Made by a program: the position numbers and the translations under genes. From NCBI GenBank assembly GCA_015665415.1, contig JADFAE010000016.1:62001-126000 (forward strand): a stretch of DNA of 64,000 nt, read 5' to 3'. The stretch's first letter is position 1; every line of letters begins with the position of its first letter. The stretch comes from Roseobacter sp. (GTDB lineage Bacteria; Pseudomonadota; Alphaproteobacteria; Rhodobacterales; Rhodobacteraceae). A model generated the notes under the pieces. It saw only the letters and a program-made list of their open reading frames with translations, did not search any database and was not told the DNA's origin. This document shows positions 18,280 to 27,924 of the stretch, piece after piece.

Positions 18280-19152
18280 ATGCATAACTCCAAGATGGGT
18301 GACTCCAAATTCGACAGCATTCCGCTGGAATGGGTGCGCGCCTTTGAAACCACCGCGCGGCTGGGCAGCTTTACCGCCGCCGCCCGCGAAACCGGGTTGA
18401 CCCAGCCCGCAATCAGCCAGCGCATCGCCAATCTGGAACACCAGTTGGGGGCACAACTGTTTGTGCGCAAAACCCGTGCCATTCACCTCACCACCGAAGG
18501 CGAAGCCTGGTTGCCGCATGTGCAGGCGTCGCTGAACGCGCTGCGCGACAGTTCAGAAGCGCTGTTCGGGGTCGGGCGCAACAAGATCGTGATTTCCGCC
18601 TCCTCCTCTATCGTGCAGCACTGGATCACGCCGCGTCTGCCCGCGCTGCTGGCGCAAAGCGGCGCTGAGATCAGTATCAACACCATGGTTCTGGCCGGGG
18701 ATGCGGCCGAAGACGACGGCACCGTCAAGATCCGCTATGGTGCGGGCGATTGGCCGGGGCTATACAAGGCCCCACTGTTTGAAGAGCGCATTGCCCCCTT
18801 GGCCTCCCCAGCCTTGCTGAAAACCACTGCAGATTGGCGTACATTGCCGCGTCTGTCCGTATCCGGCCCCCGCCCCAGCTGGCGCGATTGGCGCGAGTTC
18901 AGCGGTCAGGTCACCACCTCCCCCACCGCGCTGCGCTTTGATACTTTTGCCTCAGCCCTCGCGGCGGCGCGTGCCGGGTTGGGCGTGTTGCTTGGCTCCC
19001 TGCCGCTGTGTCAACAGGATCTGGACAGTGGCGCGTTGGAGCGGATCAGCGAGGCCGTGATGCCCCATCACGAGAGCTATTGGCTGCTGGCCTCCAAAGA
19101 CCGCATCTCACGGCGGCAATGGGACGTGCTGCGCGCATCTTTGGCTGGATAG
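18280..19152 (+). CDS. LysR-type regulator, probable regulator of tmpAB
   Basis: 290-residue LTTR. The winged helix-turn-helix (LEWVRAFETTARLGSFTAAA, then ISQRIANLEHQLG) lies at about residues 13-70, and the rest is a GcvA-like effector domain. It is transcribed away from tmpA across a 100-base gap, the usual arrangement for an LTTR and its target. The ATG at 18280 is embedded in a perfect palindrome TTATGCATAA (18278-18287), which might serve autoregulation. The effector (phosphonate or glycine betaine) is unknown. Confidence 0.85.
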   Translation: MHNSKMGDSKFDSIPLEWVRAFETTARLGSFTAAARETGLTQPAISQRIANLEHQLGAQLFVRKTRAIHLTTEGEAWLPHVQASLNALRDSSEALFGVGRNKIVISASSSIVQHWITPRLPALLAQSGAEISINTMVLAGDAAEDDGTVKIRYGAGDWPGLYKAPLFEERIAPLASPALLKTTADWRTLPRLSVSGPRPSWRDWREFSGQVTTSPTALRFDTFASALAAARAGLGVLLGSLPLCQQDLDSGALERISEAVMPHHESYWLLASKDRISRRQWDVLRASLAG

Positions 19153-19291
19153 CACTTCTAAGCTCGCCCTAAGGCAAGCAAACAGGGTGACGACAAAACC
19201 AGCTCATTGCCAAGGTCCACTATGCGGACTGTGCTGCTTTTGACCCCATTTCAGAGAGGCCACCGCGTCCGAACCGAAGGGTGGGAAGCGA

Positions 19292-19343
19292 AGCGCCCGC
19301 CCCGTGGGGGCGGTTCGGGCGCTGCCAAGGCGACGCTTTGGCA
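19292..19343. repeat. Double-hairpin palindromic repeat, copy 1
   Basis: First hairpin: AGCGCCCG...CGGGCGCT enclosing CCCCGTGGGGG. Second hairpin: TGCCAAGGCG/GCTTTGGCA. The first hairpin shares the string CGCCCGCCCCGTGGGGG and the downstream CGGGCGCTGC with copy 2 at 56600-56654. The second hairpin differs in sequence but keeps its pairing. Confidence 0.7.
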
Positions 19344-19397
19344 ATTTGTGCAAGACCAGGTTGTTGCGATCTTTGAAAGTCCGCTGTGCGGGCAAAA

Positions 19398-19428
19398 CGG
19401 CCATTCGACATCATTGTTCGAATGGCCG
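19398..19428 (-). terminator. Hairpin terminator of the leftward oxoprolinase operon
   Basis: CGGCCATTCGA and TCGAATGGCCG form a perfect 11-base-pair stem with a 9-base loop, about 60 bases past the oxoprolinase stop. On the minus strand it is followed by TTTTGCC, a short T-run. Confidence 0.6.
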
Positions 19429-19489
19429 CATAATGTAGGAAGCGGCGGGCTTCCCCACAAATTATTTCCTGACAAAGTGCGTCACGCGT

Positions 19490-22400
19490 CTAGTTTTTTG
19501 TTTGAGCTCCAAACCCACCACCTCCAGGAGTCTTAATGATGAAGGTATCACCCGAAACCAGCTCCACTTGATCGTTCCCCTGCAATAACTCAACTCGACC
19601 ATCCGCACGTAGAACAGAGTTTTCACCTGTTGATCCAGACGCGCCGCCATGGGCCCCTTGTGGAGGAACCATTCGATGCGAACTCAAGGTGGTGACGGTC
19701 ATCGCATCATTGAAATACAAGCGCCGTACGATGCCATTGCCACCAATGAATTGACCGTCACCACCCGAACCTTGGCGAATGGAAAATTCCTCCACCCTAA
19801 CGGGAAACCGCGTCTCAAGTACTTCGGGGTCCGTCATACGGGTATTTGTCATATGGCTATGAACGGCGCTGGTCCCGTCGAAGCCATCACCGGCTCCAGT
19901 CCCACCACAAATCGTCTCGTAGTTTTGGTAAGTTTCATTTCCATAGACAAAGTTGTTCATGGTCCCTTGGCTGCCCGCTATCACGCCGAGGGCGCCATAC
20001 AGCGCGTCAGCAATGGATTGGCTGACTTCTGTATTGCCCGAGATGACAGCCGCCGGAGATTTCGGATTGATCATTGTGCCTTCTGGCACAATCAGGTTCA
20101 GCGGCTTCAGACACCCTTCGTTCATAGGGATATCGCGGCCGACCAAAGTACGGAACACGTAAAGAACAACTGCACGGCAAATGGCCATTGGCGCGTTGTA
20201 GTTCAGCGGATTTTGCGCAGATGTTCCGGTGAAATCAATCGTTGCAGAGCGGTTCTCTTTGTCAACGCGGATCTCCGCGACGATCTTTGAGCCACTGTCC
20301 ATCGGATAGCTGAACTTGCCGTTTTTGAGCACATCCAGAACACGGCGCACGCTTTCCTCGGCATTGGCCTGCACATGGCCCATGTAGGCATGCACTGCTT
20401 TGATCCCAAATTGGCGGGTGATCTTTTGGAGCTCGGAAACACCAGTCGCATTGGCCGCTATCTGCGCCGCCAAATCCGCAATGTTCTGGTTGATGTTCCG
20501 GCACGGATAGGACCCAGACCCCAAAAGCGTGCGGGTTTCTGCTTCACGCAGATGCCCTTGGTCCACAAGCAGGAAGTTGTCGATCACCACGCCTTCTTCT
20601 TCAATCGTTCGACTATCTGGCGGCGCCGATCCTGGTGTTTTGCCACCAATATCAGCGTGGTGTCCACGAGAGGCGACGGTAAAGAGAATGCCTTTCCCGT
20701 CTGCATCAAATACTGGAGTGATGACGGTGACGTCTGGCAAATGCGTTCCACCATTAAACGGATTGTTCATCATGAACACGTCACCGGGGCGAATCTTGCC
20801 CTCGTTTTCACGTAGTACCGTGCGCACGCTTTCCGACATGGAGCCCAAATGCACCGGCACATGCGGTGCATTGGCAACCAGATCGCCGTTCTGGTCAAAG
20901 ATTGCACAGGAGAAATCCAGTCGCTCTTTGATGTTCACAGAGTAGGCGGTATTTGCCAGAGTGGCCCCCATTTGTTCGGCGATGGACATGAAGAGGTTGT
21001 TGAAGACCTCAAGCATGACGGGGTCAACCTGGGTGCCAATCGCTTCGGCGCGTTCAAGCGGAACTGTTCTTTCAAGGATCAAGTTGCCGCCTTTGGCGCA
21101 GGTCGCACGCCACCCAGGCTCAACAACGTTTGTTCCTGTTGGCTCTGTTAAAATCGCTGGCCCTTCAACGGCTTGTCCAATGGCAAGGCTTGCGCGGTCA
21201 ACCAGCGGCACGTCCTGCCATTTCCCGCCAAAACAGACCGACACTGGCGTCTCATCGATTGATGTGTCGCCCGGATCATCTAGACTCACACCTTCGCCAG
21301 TTTGACCGATGGCTTCCACGACAAGAACATCAATGATCAGATCACCTGTGTTTGGTGTGAAACCAAACCTCTGAAGATGCGCTGTAACAAAGGCGGCTTC
21401 CATTTCAACAGCGGATCCGAAGTCCACTTCGATACTTTGTTGCGCGTCGCGCGGGCGGATTTGGACCCGTTTGGAAATGACGACTTCGGCCTCATCGATA
21501 CCTTGATCTTTGACCTCATCCCCCGCGATTTGGGCCATCTCGTCCAAAGCCGCGAGCGCGCCTGTATCACTTAAAGGCTTTTCAAATTGCTGCTCGCGCA
21601 TCGCTCTGACATCAGCAAGCCCCATGCCAAAGGCAGACAATACCCCGGCAAAGGGGTGAATAAAGATGCTTTCCATGCCCAAGGCGTCAGCCACGAGACA
21701 CGCGTGCTGCCCGCCGGCACCCCCAAAACAGTTCATGGTGTATTTGGTAACGTCGTAGCCGCGCTGGACGCTGATTTTTTTGATGGCGTTGGCCATGTTC
21801 TCAACAGCGATCCGCAAGAAGCCCTCGGCGAGCTCTTCCGGGGTTTTGCCATCGCCGATCTTGGCGGCAAGCTCCTCGAATTTCTGACGCACAATATCTT
21901 TGTCGAGCGGCTGATCGGCATTTGGGCCGAAAACATGCGGGAAGTGATCCGGGTTCAGTTTGCCCAAGAGCACATTGCAGTCGGTAACAGTCAGTTCGCC
22001 GCCTCGGCGATAGGCCGCCGGACCCGGGTTGGCGCCTGCGCTTTCTGGACCGACCTGCATCCGTCCGTCGCGATAGGACAAAATCGAACCGCCACCTGCT
22101 GCTACTGTGTGGATCGACATCATCGGCGCGCGCATACGTACGCCTGCGACTTCTGTCTCAAATGAACGCTCAAACTCTCCGGCATAATGGCACACGTCGG
22201 TAGACGTGCCGCCCATGTCAAAGCCAATGAGCTTGTCAAAACCCAACTCACTGGCAGATCGAACCATGCCAACCACACCGCCCGCAGGGCCCGATAGGAT
22301 CGCATCACGACCATGGAACAGTCGCGCATCGGTGAGACCACCGTTTGATTGCATGAACATCAACCGCTCACACCCACCTGTATGGGCGCCAAGCGCATTG

Positions 22401-23071
22401 GCGACCTGATCCACATAGCGGCGCAGAATTGGGGACAGATATGCATCCACAACCGCCGTATCACCGCGTCCGACCAGTTTGATCAAGGGGCTGACGAGGT
22501 GACTCAGCGAAATCTGGGAAAACCCGGACTGCTGCGCCATCTGACCCAGTTGTTTTTCATGGTCCGGAAATTTGTAGCTGTGCATCAAAGCGATCGCGAT
22601 GGACCGGTAGCCCTGGTCATAAGCTTTGGACAAAGCCGTACGAGCCGCAGAGGTATCCAGAGTGGCGACCACGTTCCCATCCGCATCAATGCGCTCTTCG
22701 ACCTCGACCACATTTTCATAAAGCAGCTCTGGCAACTCAATGTTCAGATCAAAAAGTTTCGGTCGGTTTTGGTAACCAATGCGAAGAAGGTCTTTCATTC
22801 CTTTGGTAATGAAAAGAACCGTTCGATCGCCTTTGCGTTCCAGCAGGGCGTTGGTCGCAACGGTTGTGCCCATCTTTACCGCTTCGATGAGCCCCCTCGG
22901 CACCGCTGTGTCAGGTTTCAGATCCAGCAGTTCGCGAATACCGTGCACGGCCGCGTCTTTGTAGACTTCCGGGTTTTCTGACAAAAGCTTGCGTGTCTTT
23001 AGCTCTCCGGATGGTGATTTCGCTACGATGTCGGTGAATGTGCCACCGCGATCGACCCAAAACTGCCACAT
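19490..23071 (-). CDS. ATP-dependent 5-oxoprolinase / hydantoinase, fused HyuA-HyuB
   Basis: 1193 residues, the length of full 5-oxoprolinase, which opens 5-oxoproline to glutamate using ATP. The HyuA half (1 to about 680) has [26 protein letters not shown] and [20 protein letters not shown]. The HyuB half has [30 protein letters not shown] and [11 protein letters not shown] hydantoinase acting on hydantoins cannot be ruled out by motif alone. A DUF1445 (D-glutamate cyclase) protein and a TRAP transporter in the same operon make 5-oxoproline the best substrate guess. It is last in a six-gene leftward unit. Base composition is visibly lower in GC than neighbouring core genes. Confidence 0.85.
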   Translation of the reverse strand: MWQFWVDRGGTFTDIVAKSPSGELKTRKLLSENPEVYKDAAVHGIRELLDLKPDTAVPRGLIEAVKMGTTVATNALLERKGDRTVLFITKGMKDLLRIGYQNRPKLFDLNIELPELLYENVVEVEERIDADGNVVATLDTSAARTALSKAYDQGYRSIAIALMHSYKFPDHEKQLGQMAQQSGFSQISLSHLVSPLIKLVGRGDTAVVDAYLSPILRRYVDQVANALGAHTGGCERLMFMQSNGGLTDARLFHGRDAILSGPAGGVVGMVRSASELGFDKLIGFDMGGTSTDVCHYAGEFERSFETEVAGVRMRAPMMSIHTVAAGGGSILSYRDGRMQVGPESAGANPGPAAYRRGGELTVTDCNVLLGKLNPDHFPHVFGPNADQPLDKDIVRQKFEELAAKIGDGKTPEELAEGFLRIAVENMANAIKKISVQRGYDVTKYTMNCFGGAGGQHACLVADALGMESIFIHPFAGVLSAFGMGLADVRAMREQQFEKPLSDTGALAALDEMAQIAGDEVKDQGIDEAEVVISKRVQIRPRDAQQSIEVDFGSAVEMEAAFVTAHLQRFGFTPNTGDLIIDVLVVEAIGQTGEGVSLDDPGDTSIDETPVSVCFGGKWQDVPLVDRASLAIGQAVEGPAILTEPTGTNVVEPGWRATCAKGGNLILERTVPLERAEAIGTQVDPVMLEVFNNLFMSIAEQMGATLANTAYSVNIKERLDFSCAIFDQNGDLVANAPHVPVHLGSMSESVRTVLRENEGKIRPGDVFMMNNPFNGGTHLPDVTVITPVFDADGKGILFTVASRGHHADIGGKTPGSAPPDSRTIEEEGVVIDNFLLVDQGHLREAETRTLLGSGSYPCRNINQNIADLAAQIAANATGVSELQKITRQFGIKAVHAYMGHVQANAEESVRRVLDVLKNGKFSYPMDSGSKIVAEIRVDKENRSATIDFTGTSAQNPLNYNAPMAICRAVVLYVFRTLVGRDIPMNEGCLKPLNLIVPEGTMINPKSPAAVISGNTEVSQSIADALYGALGVIAGSQGTMNNFVYGNETYQNYETICGGTGAGDGFDGTSAVHSHMTNTRMTDPEVLETRFPVRVEEFSIRQGSGGDGQFIGGNGIVRRLYFNDAMTVTTLSSHRMVPPQGAHGGASGSTGENSVLRADGRVELLQGNDQVELVSGDTFIIKTPGGGGFGAQTKN

Positions 23072-23145
23072 AGATATAGCTCCTCTGTTTGCAGGCAGGG
23101 CCTGCAGTCATTCAAATTAGGGTGTTGGTGTTTGGCGCGCTGGTC

Positions 23146-24429
23146 TTAGTAGACCAAAGACGGCAGCCACAGTGCGAGTTGCGGGAAGGCAAGCAACAGC
23201 GCCAACATGACGAACATCGTGATAACGAATGGGATCGCGCCTCGGATGACGTCAATCATAGGTCCGCCTTTGCGGATGCCTTGCACCACGTAGAGGTTGA
23301 TCCCAATCGGAGGTGTGATGAGGGCCGTTTCCAGGAGGACCATCAACAGGATACCAAACCAGACAGGATCAAAGCCAAGCGCCACAACGATTGGCGTGAT
23401 CAGCGGCGCCATGGTCAGTAGCATCGACAGCGTTTCCATAAAGCACCCGATTAGGATCAATACAGCAACGATCATGAACATGGTTTGCATCGGGCTCCAC
23501 CCAAGGCCAGTTACAAAATCGGTCAGGGCTTGGGTCAGACCGATGATCGAAAGAACGAAGTTCAGGAAGACAGCCGCAATGATGATCAGCATGATCATGG
23601 CAGTGGTGCGCATGGTGCCTTCGATGGCTTGACGCATCATGTCGATGGACATCTTCCCGTTCATTACCGCAAGCCCCATTGAGGCAACGACACCCAAGGC
23701 GGCGGCCTCTGTTGGCGTCGCCAGGCCGGCATAGATGGACCCAACAACAACTACGAAGATACCCAGCGGTGGGATCAATGCAGGCAGCGCACGCAACCGT
23801 TCTGACCAGGTATGACGCAGCTGTTCGCCGCCCCATTCAGGTTTCAACAGGCAGGCGACAACAACGGTAGCCATGAAGAGCAGTGCCAACAGAAAGCCCG
23901 GCAGGAAACCAGCCAGATAGAGCTCTGGCACGGATGTATTGGTCAGCAGCCCATAGAGGATCAGGTTGATGGATGGCGGAATGAGGATGCCCAATGTACC
24001 GCCCGCTGCGACTGTGCCCAGGAACAGGCTTTCATTGTAGCCCCGTTTCTTGATCTGCGGTACGGCCACGGTTCCGATGGTGGCTGCGGTCGCCACCGAG
24101 GATCCAGAGGTTGCTGCGAACAAAGCGGAGGAGCCGATGTTTGAGTGCATCAACCCGCCTGGCAGCCAGCCCAGCCATTTCACGATTCCGTCGTACATGC
24201 GTTCAGTGATGCCGGCCCGCAAGAGGACCTCACCCATCATCACAAACATCGGGATCGCAACAAGGAGGAAGTCCGTGCTGGTCTGCCAGGCCATGTCGGA
24301 AATCGCGCGATGAAGCGGCATCGCGCTGTCTGTCCACTGAAGGATGAGGCCAAGCCAACCAAGAGACGCAGCGATTGGAACGGCAAGGCCGATCAGCGCC
24401 AGGAGAATGAGAAGTGTCTTGATCAACAT
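23146..24429 (-). CDS. dctM: TRAP transporter large permease, DctM type
   Basis: 427-residue integral membrane subunit of a tripartite ATP-independent periplasmic transporter. It has about 12 hydrophobic segments. GEVLLRAGITERMYD and LFAATSGSSVATAATIG are typical DctM motifs, and GTLGILIPPSINLILYG is the family signature. The start at 24429 (MLIKTLLILLALIG) lies two bases past the dctQ stop; 51 upstream codons overlap dctQ and are rejected. Substrate is inferred from the operon as an acidic amino acid or 5-oxoproline. Confidence 0.93.
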   Translation of the reverse strand: MLIKTLLILLALIGLAVPIAASLGWLGLILQWTDSAMPLHRAISDMAWQTSTDFLLVAIPMFVMMGEVLLRAGITERMYDGIVKWLGWLPGGLMHSNIGSSALFAATSGSSVATAATIGTVAVPQIKKRGYNESLFLGTVAAGGTLGILIPPSINLILYGLLTNTSVPELYLAGFLPGFLLALLFMATVVVACLLKPEWGGEQLRHTWSERLRALPALIPPLGIFVVVVGSIYAGLATPTEAAALGVVASMGLAVMNGKMSIDMMRQAIEGTMRTTAMIMLIIIAAVFLNFVLSIIGLTQALTDFVTGLGWSPMQTMFMIVAVLILIGCFMETLSMLLTMAPLITPIVVALGFDPVWFGILLMVLLETALITPPIGINLYVVQGIRKGGPMIDVIRGAIPFVITMFVMLALLLAFPQLALWLPSLVY

Positions 24430-24431
24430 GG

Positions 24432-24995
24432 TTATACCGTTTCGTCTTCGATTTGTTCGTCGAGGGATTTGACGCCGATGAGGTTTTGCACCCCGGCTTC
24501 GTCGCCTCGGAAGTGCTGGCGAATGGCGACCAAGGCGATCAACACGCCTGAGAACACAAAGAACATCCAACCGAGCAGCCAAGGAATTTGTGGAATTGCA
24601 AGCGGGACACGCATTGGCGTGATGGAGCGAGAGCCATTGTCGAGCGTATCGCCCACCATGCCCCAGACCATGACGACGATCACAAGGGCAAAACCGGTCA
24701 ACAAAAGAAGGCCCAGCAAGTTGATATAGGGGTGCAGCGCCTTGGGGATCGCACCCAGCAGTGCATCAACCCGGATATGCGCCCGCTCAAACAGCGCGAA
24801 AGACAGCGCCAAGGCCGTGGCGACCCCGAAAGCATAGCCTGATATTTCATCCGCGCCGCCAAGCGAAACATTGAACAATTTGCGCAAAAACACTTCGAGC
24901 GTGACCAGGAAGGCTGAGAGCACGATGAGTGCGCCGCCAAGCCAGGTCAGCCAAAGGCTGCATGTGCGGGCGCCGGTGAAAAGCTTATCTAACAT
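24432..24995 (-). CDS. dctQ: TRAP transporter small permease, DctQ type
   Basis: 187-residue subunit with four hydrophobic segments. The family pattern is visible: an early FLVTLEVFLRKLFNVSLGGADEISGYAF segment (R and E/D between helices 1 and 2), then FALFERAHIRVDALLG. It partners DctM in the membrane. The gap to dctP is about 70 bases, the largest internal gap in the transporter genes. Confidence 0.9.
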   Translation of the reverse strand: MLDKLFTGARTCSLWLTWLGGALIVLSAFLVTLEVFLRKLFNVSLGGADEISGYAFGVATALALSFALFERAHIRVDALLGAIPKALHPYINLLGLLLLTGFALVIVVMVWGMVGDTLDNGSRSITPMRVPLAIPQIPWLLGWMFFVFSGVLIALVAIRQHFRGDEAGVQNLIGVKSLDEQIEDETV

Positions 24996-25066
24996 CTCGG
25001 GGACCTCTTAGTCAGTTGCGGTGGGGCGGGTGGTTTCTTCCCGCCCCCCTGTGATGGCTGGGTTGG

Positions 25067-26104
25067 TTATTTTGCTTCGGCAGTCAGACCAAGAATTGGA
25101 CCAACGGTGTTGTTCCAGTTTGCCGCGCATTCTTCACCACAGCGTTCCGCCCACCGTGCGAGAACAACATTGGCGGCAATCTGATCACGCGCGGCAAGGT
25201 CTTCCGCTGTTGGCTCAACCAGAACCATGGAGCCAGGCTCACCGACTTCACATGCACCACCAGTGATGCAGGAAATAGCCACATCGTCTTCCTTCGCGGT
25301 TTCAGCCCACATGGCCTCATTCAACGACGCGATTTCGGACTGGAGCAAAGCTTGCTGATCTGCGGACAGGCTGTTCCACTTGTCCATATTCATCGCGCCA
25401 AAGGCGAGCCCCCAGCCGACACGCAGGGTGTATGCATGCGTCGCGACCTGGCTCCACTTTGCGGTGTAAGCAGACATGGTGCCGGTGATGGCGCAGTCCA
25501 CAACGCCTTTTTCCAGCGCTGGGATCACTTCTGAGAAGGCAACGGTCACTGACGTGCCGCCTACGCCTTCGACAAAGTCACCGAGAGTGGTGGAATATAC
25601 GCGGATTTTCTTGCCATCCAGATCGGCAATGCCATTCACTTCTCCGTTGCACCACAGCGTCTGGCTTGGGAACGGATACAGCATCAAAAGCTTCGCATTG
25701 TAGATATCTGCAAAGGCAGTTTCGAGCGTGCCGAAATAGGCGTCTGAAACTGCGCGTTGTGTGCCGATGTCTTGCGTCAGTGACGACAGGTCAGCCCCTT
25801 CAAAGATCGCGTTTTCAGCGGCTACGTATCCAGGCAGACCAAATGCGAAATCAAAAACGCCATTTTTGACCATTCGCATAATCTCAAAGCCTTTCAGGCC
25901 CAGACCAGATTGCGACTGGATCTTTCCGACGATCTCCCCACCGGACACTTCGTTGAGACGCTGGTTGAAGAATGGCTCTTCGTGTTTCTGATAATTGGTC
26001 AGGCTGGACCAAGTACCAACCGCATTCAGTACAACTGGACCATCCGCCACGGCGGACGTCGCCATTACGGCCAGTGCGCCTATCGCTGTTGTTAGTTTTT
26101 TCAT
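25067..26104 (-). CDS. dctP: TRAP transporter solute-binding protein, DctP type
   Basis: 345-residue periplasmic binding protein. A signal peptide occupies residues 1-20 ([20 protein letters not shown]). The ligand-contact region [19 protein letters not shown] carries the conserved Arg that salt-bridges a substrate carboxylate, so an organic or amino acid is expected. Its ATG overlaps the stop of the DUF1445 gene (ATGA), coupling uptake to the cyclase. Cysteines near the C-terminus ([21 protein letters not shown]) may form periplasmic disulfides. Confidence 0.92.
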   Translation of the reverse strand: MKKLTTAIGALAVMATSAVADGPVVLNAVGTWSSLTNYQKHEEPFFNQRLNEVSGGEIVGKIQSQSGLGLKGFEIMRMVKNGVFDFAFGLPGYVAAENAIFEGADLSSLTQDIGTQRAVSDAYFGTLETAFADIYNAKLLMLYPFPSQTLWCNGEVNGIADLDGKKIRVYSTTLGDFVEGVGGTSVTVAFSEVIPALEKGVVDCAITGTMSAYTAKWSQVATHAYTLRVGWGLAFGAMNMDKWNSLSADQQALLQSEIASLNEAMWAETAKEDDVAISCITGGACEVGEPGSMVLVEPTAEDLAARDQIAANVVLARWAERCGEECAANWNNTVGPILGLTAEAK

Positions 26105-26946
26105 TGGTTCTCTCCGTGTTGGGTTGGATTTTTGTAAATTGTTGTCTCTGCATCTTCTGCGATGTCAGTGATGAGCATGTGCCCAGGCGCATGTGTGATG
26201 CAGAAGGTTGGGCGCGCGGCTTGGATGACATTTTGCGGCGTGACGCCACAGGCCCAGAAAACCGGTATTTCATCAGGTTTGATGTCCACAGCGTCCCCGT
26301 AGTCAGGGCGGTTGATGTCTGAAATGCCAATTGCGCAAGGGTCGCCGATCGCAATGGGTGCGCCATGCGCTTGGGGGTACTTCGAGCTGATCGAAATTGC
26401 GTCCTCAAGATCACGTTCTTTTAAGGGGCGCATAGACACGACCATCTGGCCAACAAAAGGCCCGGACGGAACGAGGTCAATATTTGTCCGATACATCGGA
26501 ACATTTCGACCTGTCTCAATATGGCGCATCGGGATGCCAGCGCGAATAAAGGCGTTTTCGAAAGTGAACGAACATCCCAGCGCAACCGTGACCAAGGTAT
26601 CGTCCCAATAGTCAGAGATATCGGTGAGCTCTTTGGTTAAAACCCCATCGCGAAAAATTCGGTAACGCGGAACGTCGGTTCGAATGTCGATATCGCGCCC
26701 CAAGGTCGGCAGCATCGGGTCGCCTGTGTCGCTTACCCCGACAATCGGGCAAGGTTTGGGGTTGCGTTGACAAAACCGCAGGAAGTCCAGTGCGAACTCT
26801 TCGGGAATAATGGCAAGATTGCACTGGAGCTTCCCTGGCGCGAGGCCGGCTGTGTTCGCATCGTAGCGACTTGCGCGAATGCGTTTGCGAATGTCTTCAC
26901 TCGACAGGAGCGAAGCATCGACGATTGTCTCATTCTGGGTAGACAT
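26101..26946 (-). CDS. DUF1445 / D-glutamate-cyclase family protein
   Basis: 281-residue protein of the DUF1445 ('putative hydro-lyase') family. The mammalian mitochondrial relative DGLUCY converts D-glutamate to 5-oxo-D-proline. Family segments visible are [33 protein letters not shown], the Gly/Cys-containing [15 protein letters not shown], and [14 protein letters not shown] followed by [12 protein letters not shown]. The start at 26946 follows AAGGGGCCCAAA. It is the first enzyme gene after the regulator and couples to dctP. In Bacillus subtilis a DUF1445 gene (ycsI) also sits among 5-oxoprolinase genes, which supports a role in 5-oxoproline/D-glutamate metabolism. Confidence 0.83.
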   Translation of the reverse strand: MSTQNETIVDASLLSSEDIRKRIRASRYDANTAGLAPGKLQCNLAIIPEEFALDFLRFCQRNPKPCPIVGVSDTGDPMLPTLGRDIDIRTDVPRYRIFRDGVLTKELTDISDYWDDTLVTVALGCSFTFENAFIRAGIPMRHIETGRNVPMYRTNIDLVPSGPFVGQMVVSMRPLKERDLEDAISISSKYPQAHGAPIAIGDPCAIGISDINRPDYGDAVDIKPDEIPVFWACGVTPQNVIQAARPTFCITHAPGHMLITDIAEDAETTIYKNPTQHGENQ

Positions 26947-27007
26947 TTTGGGCCCCTTGTTTGGTTGCAAAAGCATCACACAACAGGAGCAATTCAATCA
27001 AATTATC

Positions 27008-27033
27008 ATTTTCTATCACCTTTGATAGAAAAT
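27008..27033. promoter_or_regulatory. Perfect 11-base inverted repeat, likely LysR operator
   Basis: ATTTTCTATCA and TGATAGAAAAT are separated by CCTT. The site is 62 bases upstream of the DUF1445 start and just past the stop of the LysR gene. Its AT-rich stem with no T-run favours an operator over a terminator. Its core CTATC-N6-GATAG recurs at 58161-58176 beside another LysR gene. Confidence 0.6.
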
Positions 27034-27039
27034 TTGGAA

Positions 27040-27924
27040 TTAATTTTGGTGAGTTCGATGCCAGTCGATCGCAATCTCACGCGCTATTTCTGCACCGTTT
27101 TCAACAAGAAGGCTGCGTGGTTCGGCTAGGTAGGAGGCTGTGAACTCCAGAGGTGGAGGAATAAAGCCCGGATCAAATTCCTCGATTTCATTTGCTTCCA
27201 AGTGTCGTACTGCAAGGACACGGGGGTAAGGTCCAACAGCGATTCCCGCTGCAATCATCTTAAGACTTGCTGACAGGGATGCTGACGAAAACACACGCAA
27301 TTTGGGTCCCACGCGGCGGGCCAATTCTGAGGTGAGCTCTCGATACGGGCGTGTCTGACTGGAGTATGAAATGATCGGTATTTCCGACAGGTCAATCGGC
27401 CCCAGTTGTTTGTCTTTGTACCAGTGAAGGTCAAACTGAGGTAGCGCCACATTTTTCACGGAATATTCTGAAATCGGCCCCATTAGGAAAGCCAAGTCGA
27501 GGCGTCGTTCCAATATTGCAGCGCGCAGATTAAGCGAAATATCAACTGTCAAATCGATATTCACACGTGGAAACTTCACACTGAAAGCTTGCAGGAACAA
27601 CGGGAGCCAAGCTTGGGCGATGGTTTCAGACGCACCGATACGAAAGAGGCCCTCAGTCTCGGCGGGATTGGCGACTCGGTGCTTAATTTCTTCTTCAACA
27701 TAGAGCAGCTGTTCAGCATAGCCCAAAAGCTGCTGGCCCTGTTTCGTGAGCACCAAATCGCCGGGTCCGCGCTCAAACAGCTTTGCATCCAATTCATCTT
27801 CCAGGTTGGATATCCGGGTAGAGACGGCAGGTTGCGAAAGATGCAGGCGGTCAGAGGCTTTGCGAAAGCCTCCCAGCCGGGCAACCCATAGAAATGTGCG
27901 AAGTTGTTCAAAGGTCATGCCCAT
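27040..27924 (-). CDS. LysR-type regulator of the oxoprolinase/TRAP operon
   Basis: 294-residue LTTR with its helix-turn-helix at residues 4-65 (FEQLRTFLWVARLGGFRKAS; VSTRISNLEDELDAKLFERG). Unusually it is not divergent but lies upstream of, and in the same direction as, its presumed targets, separated by 93 bases containing a perfect inverted repeat. It could act on both its own promoter (right of 27924) and an internal promoter before the cyclase gene. Base composition matches the rest of this segment. Confidence 0.88.
   Translation of the reverse strand: MGMTFEQLRTFLWVARLGGFRKASDRLHLSQPAVSTRISNLEDELDAKLFERGPGDLVLTKQGQQLLGYAEQLLYVEEEIKHRVANPAETEGLFRIGASETIAQAWLPLFLQAFSVKFPRVNIDLTVDISLNLRAAILERRLDLAFLMGPISEYSVKNVALPQFDLHWYKDKQLGPIDLSEIPIISYSSQTRPYRELTSELARRVGPKLRVFSSASLSASLKMIAAGIAVGPYPRVLAVRHLEANEIEEFDPGFIPPPLEFTASYLAEPRSLLVENGAEIAREIAIDWHRTHQN

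Larger units (their letters stand above)
19153..19489. other. 337-base convergent intergenic region rich in palindromes
   Basis: Separates the tmp regulator from the end of the oxoprolinase operon. It holds a double-hairpin repeat (19292-19343) and a second hairpin (19398-19428). Several short frames cross it in both directions, but none has a family or ribosome binding site. It resembles the repetitive, palindrome-rich intergenic stretches I recall from Roseobacter genomes and marks the left edge of the less GC-rich segment. Confidence 0.6.

Noticed and set aside
19204-19536. Overlapping short open frames on both strands between the LysR gene and the oxoprolinase
   Set aside because: No ribosome binding sites or families; the sequence is dominated by palindromic repeats.
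24429-24582. Upstream extension of dctM
   Set aside because: Would overlap dctQ with Arg-rich sequence; the MLIKTLL start gives the family N-terminus.
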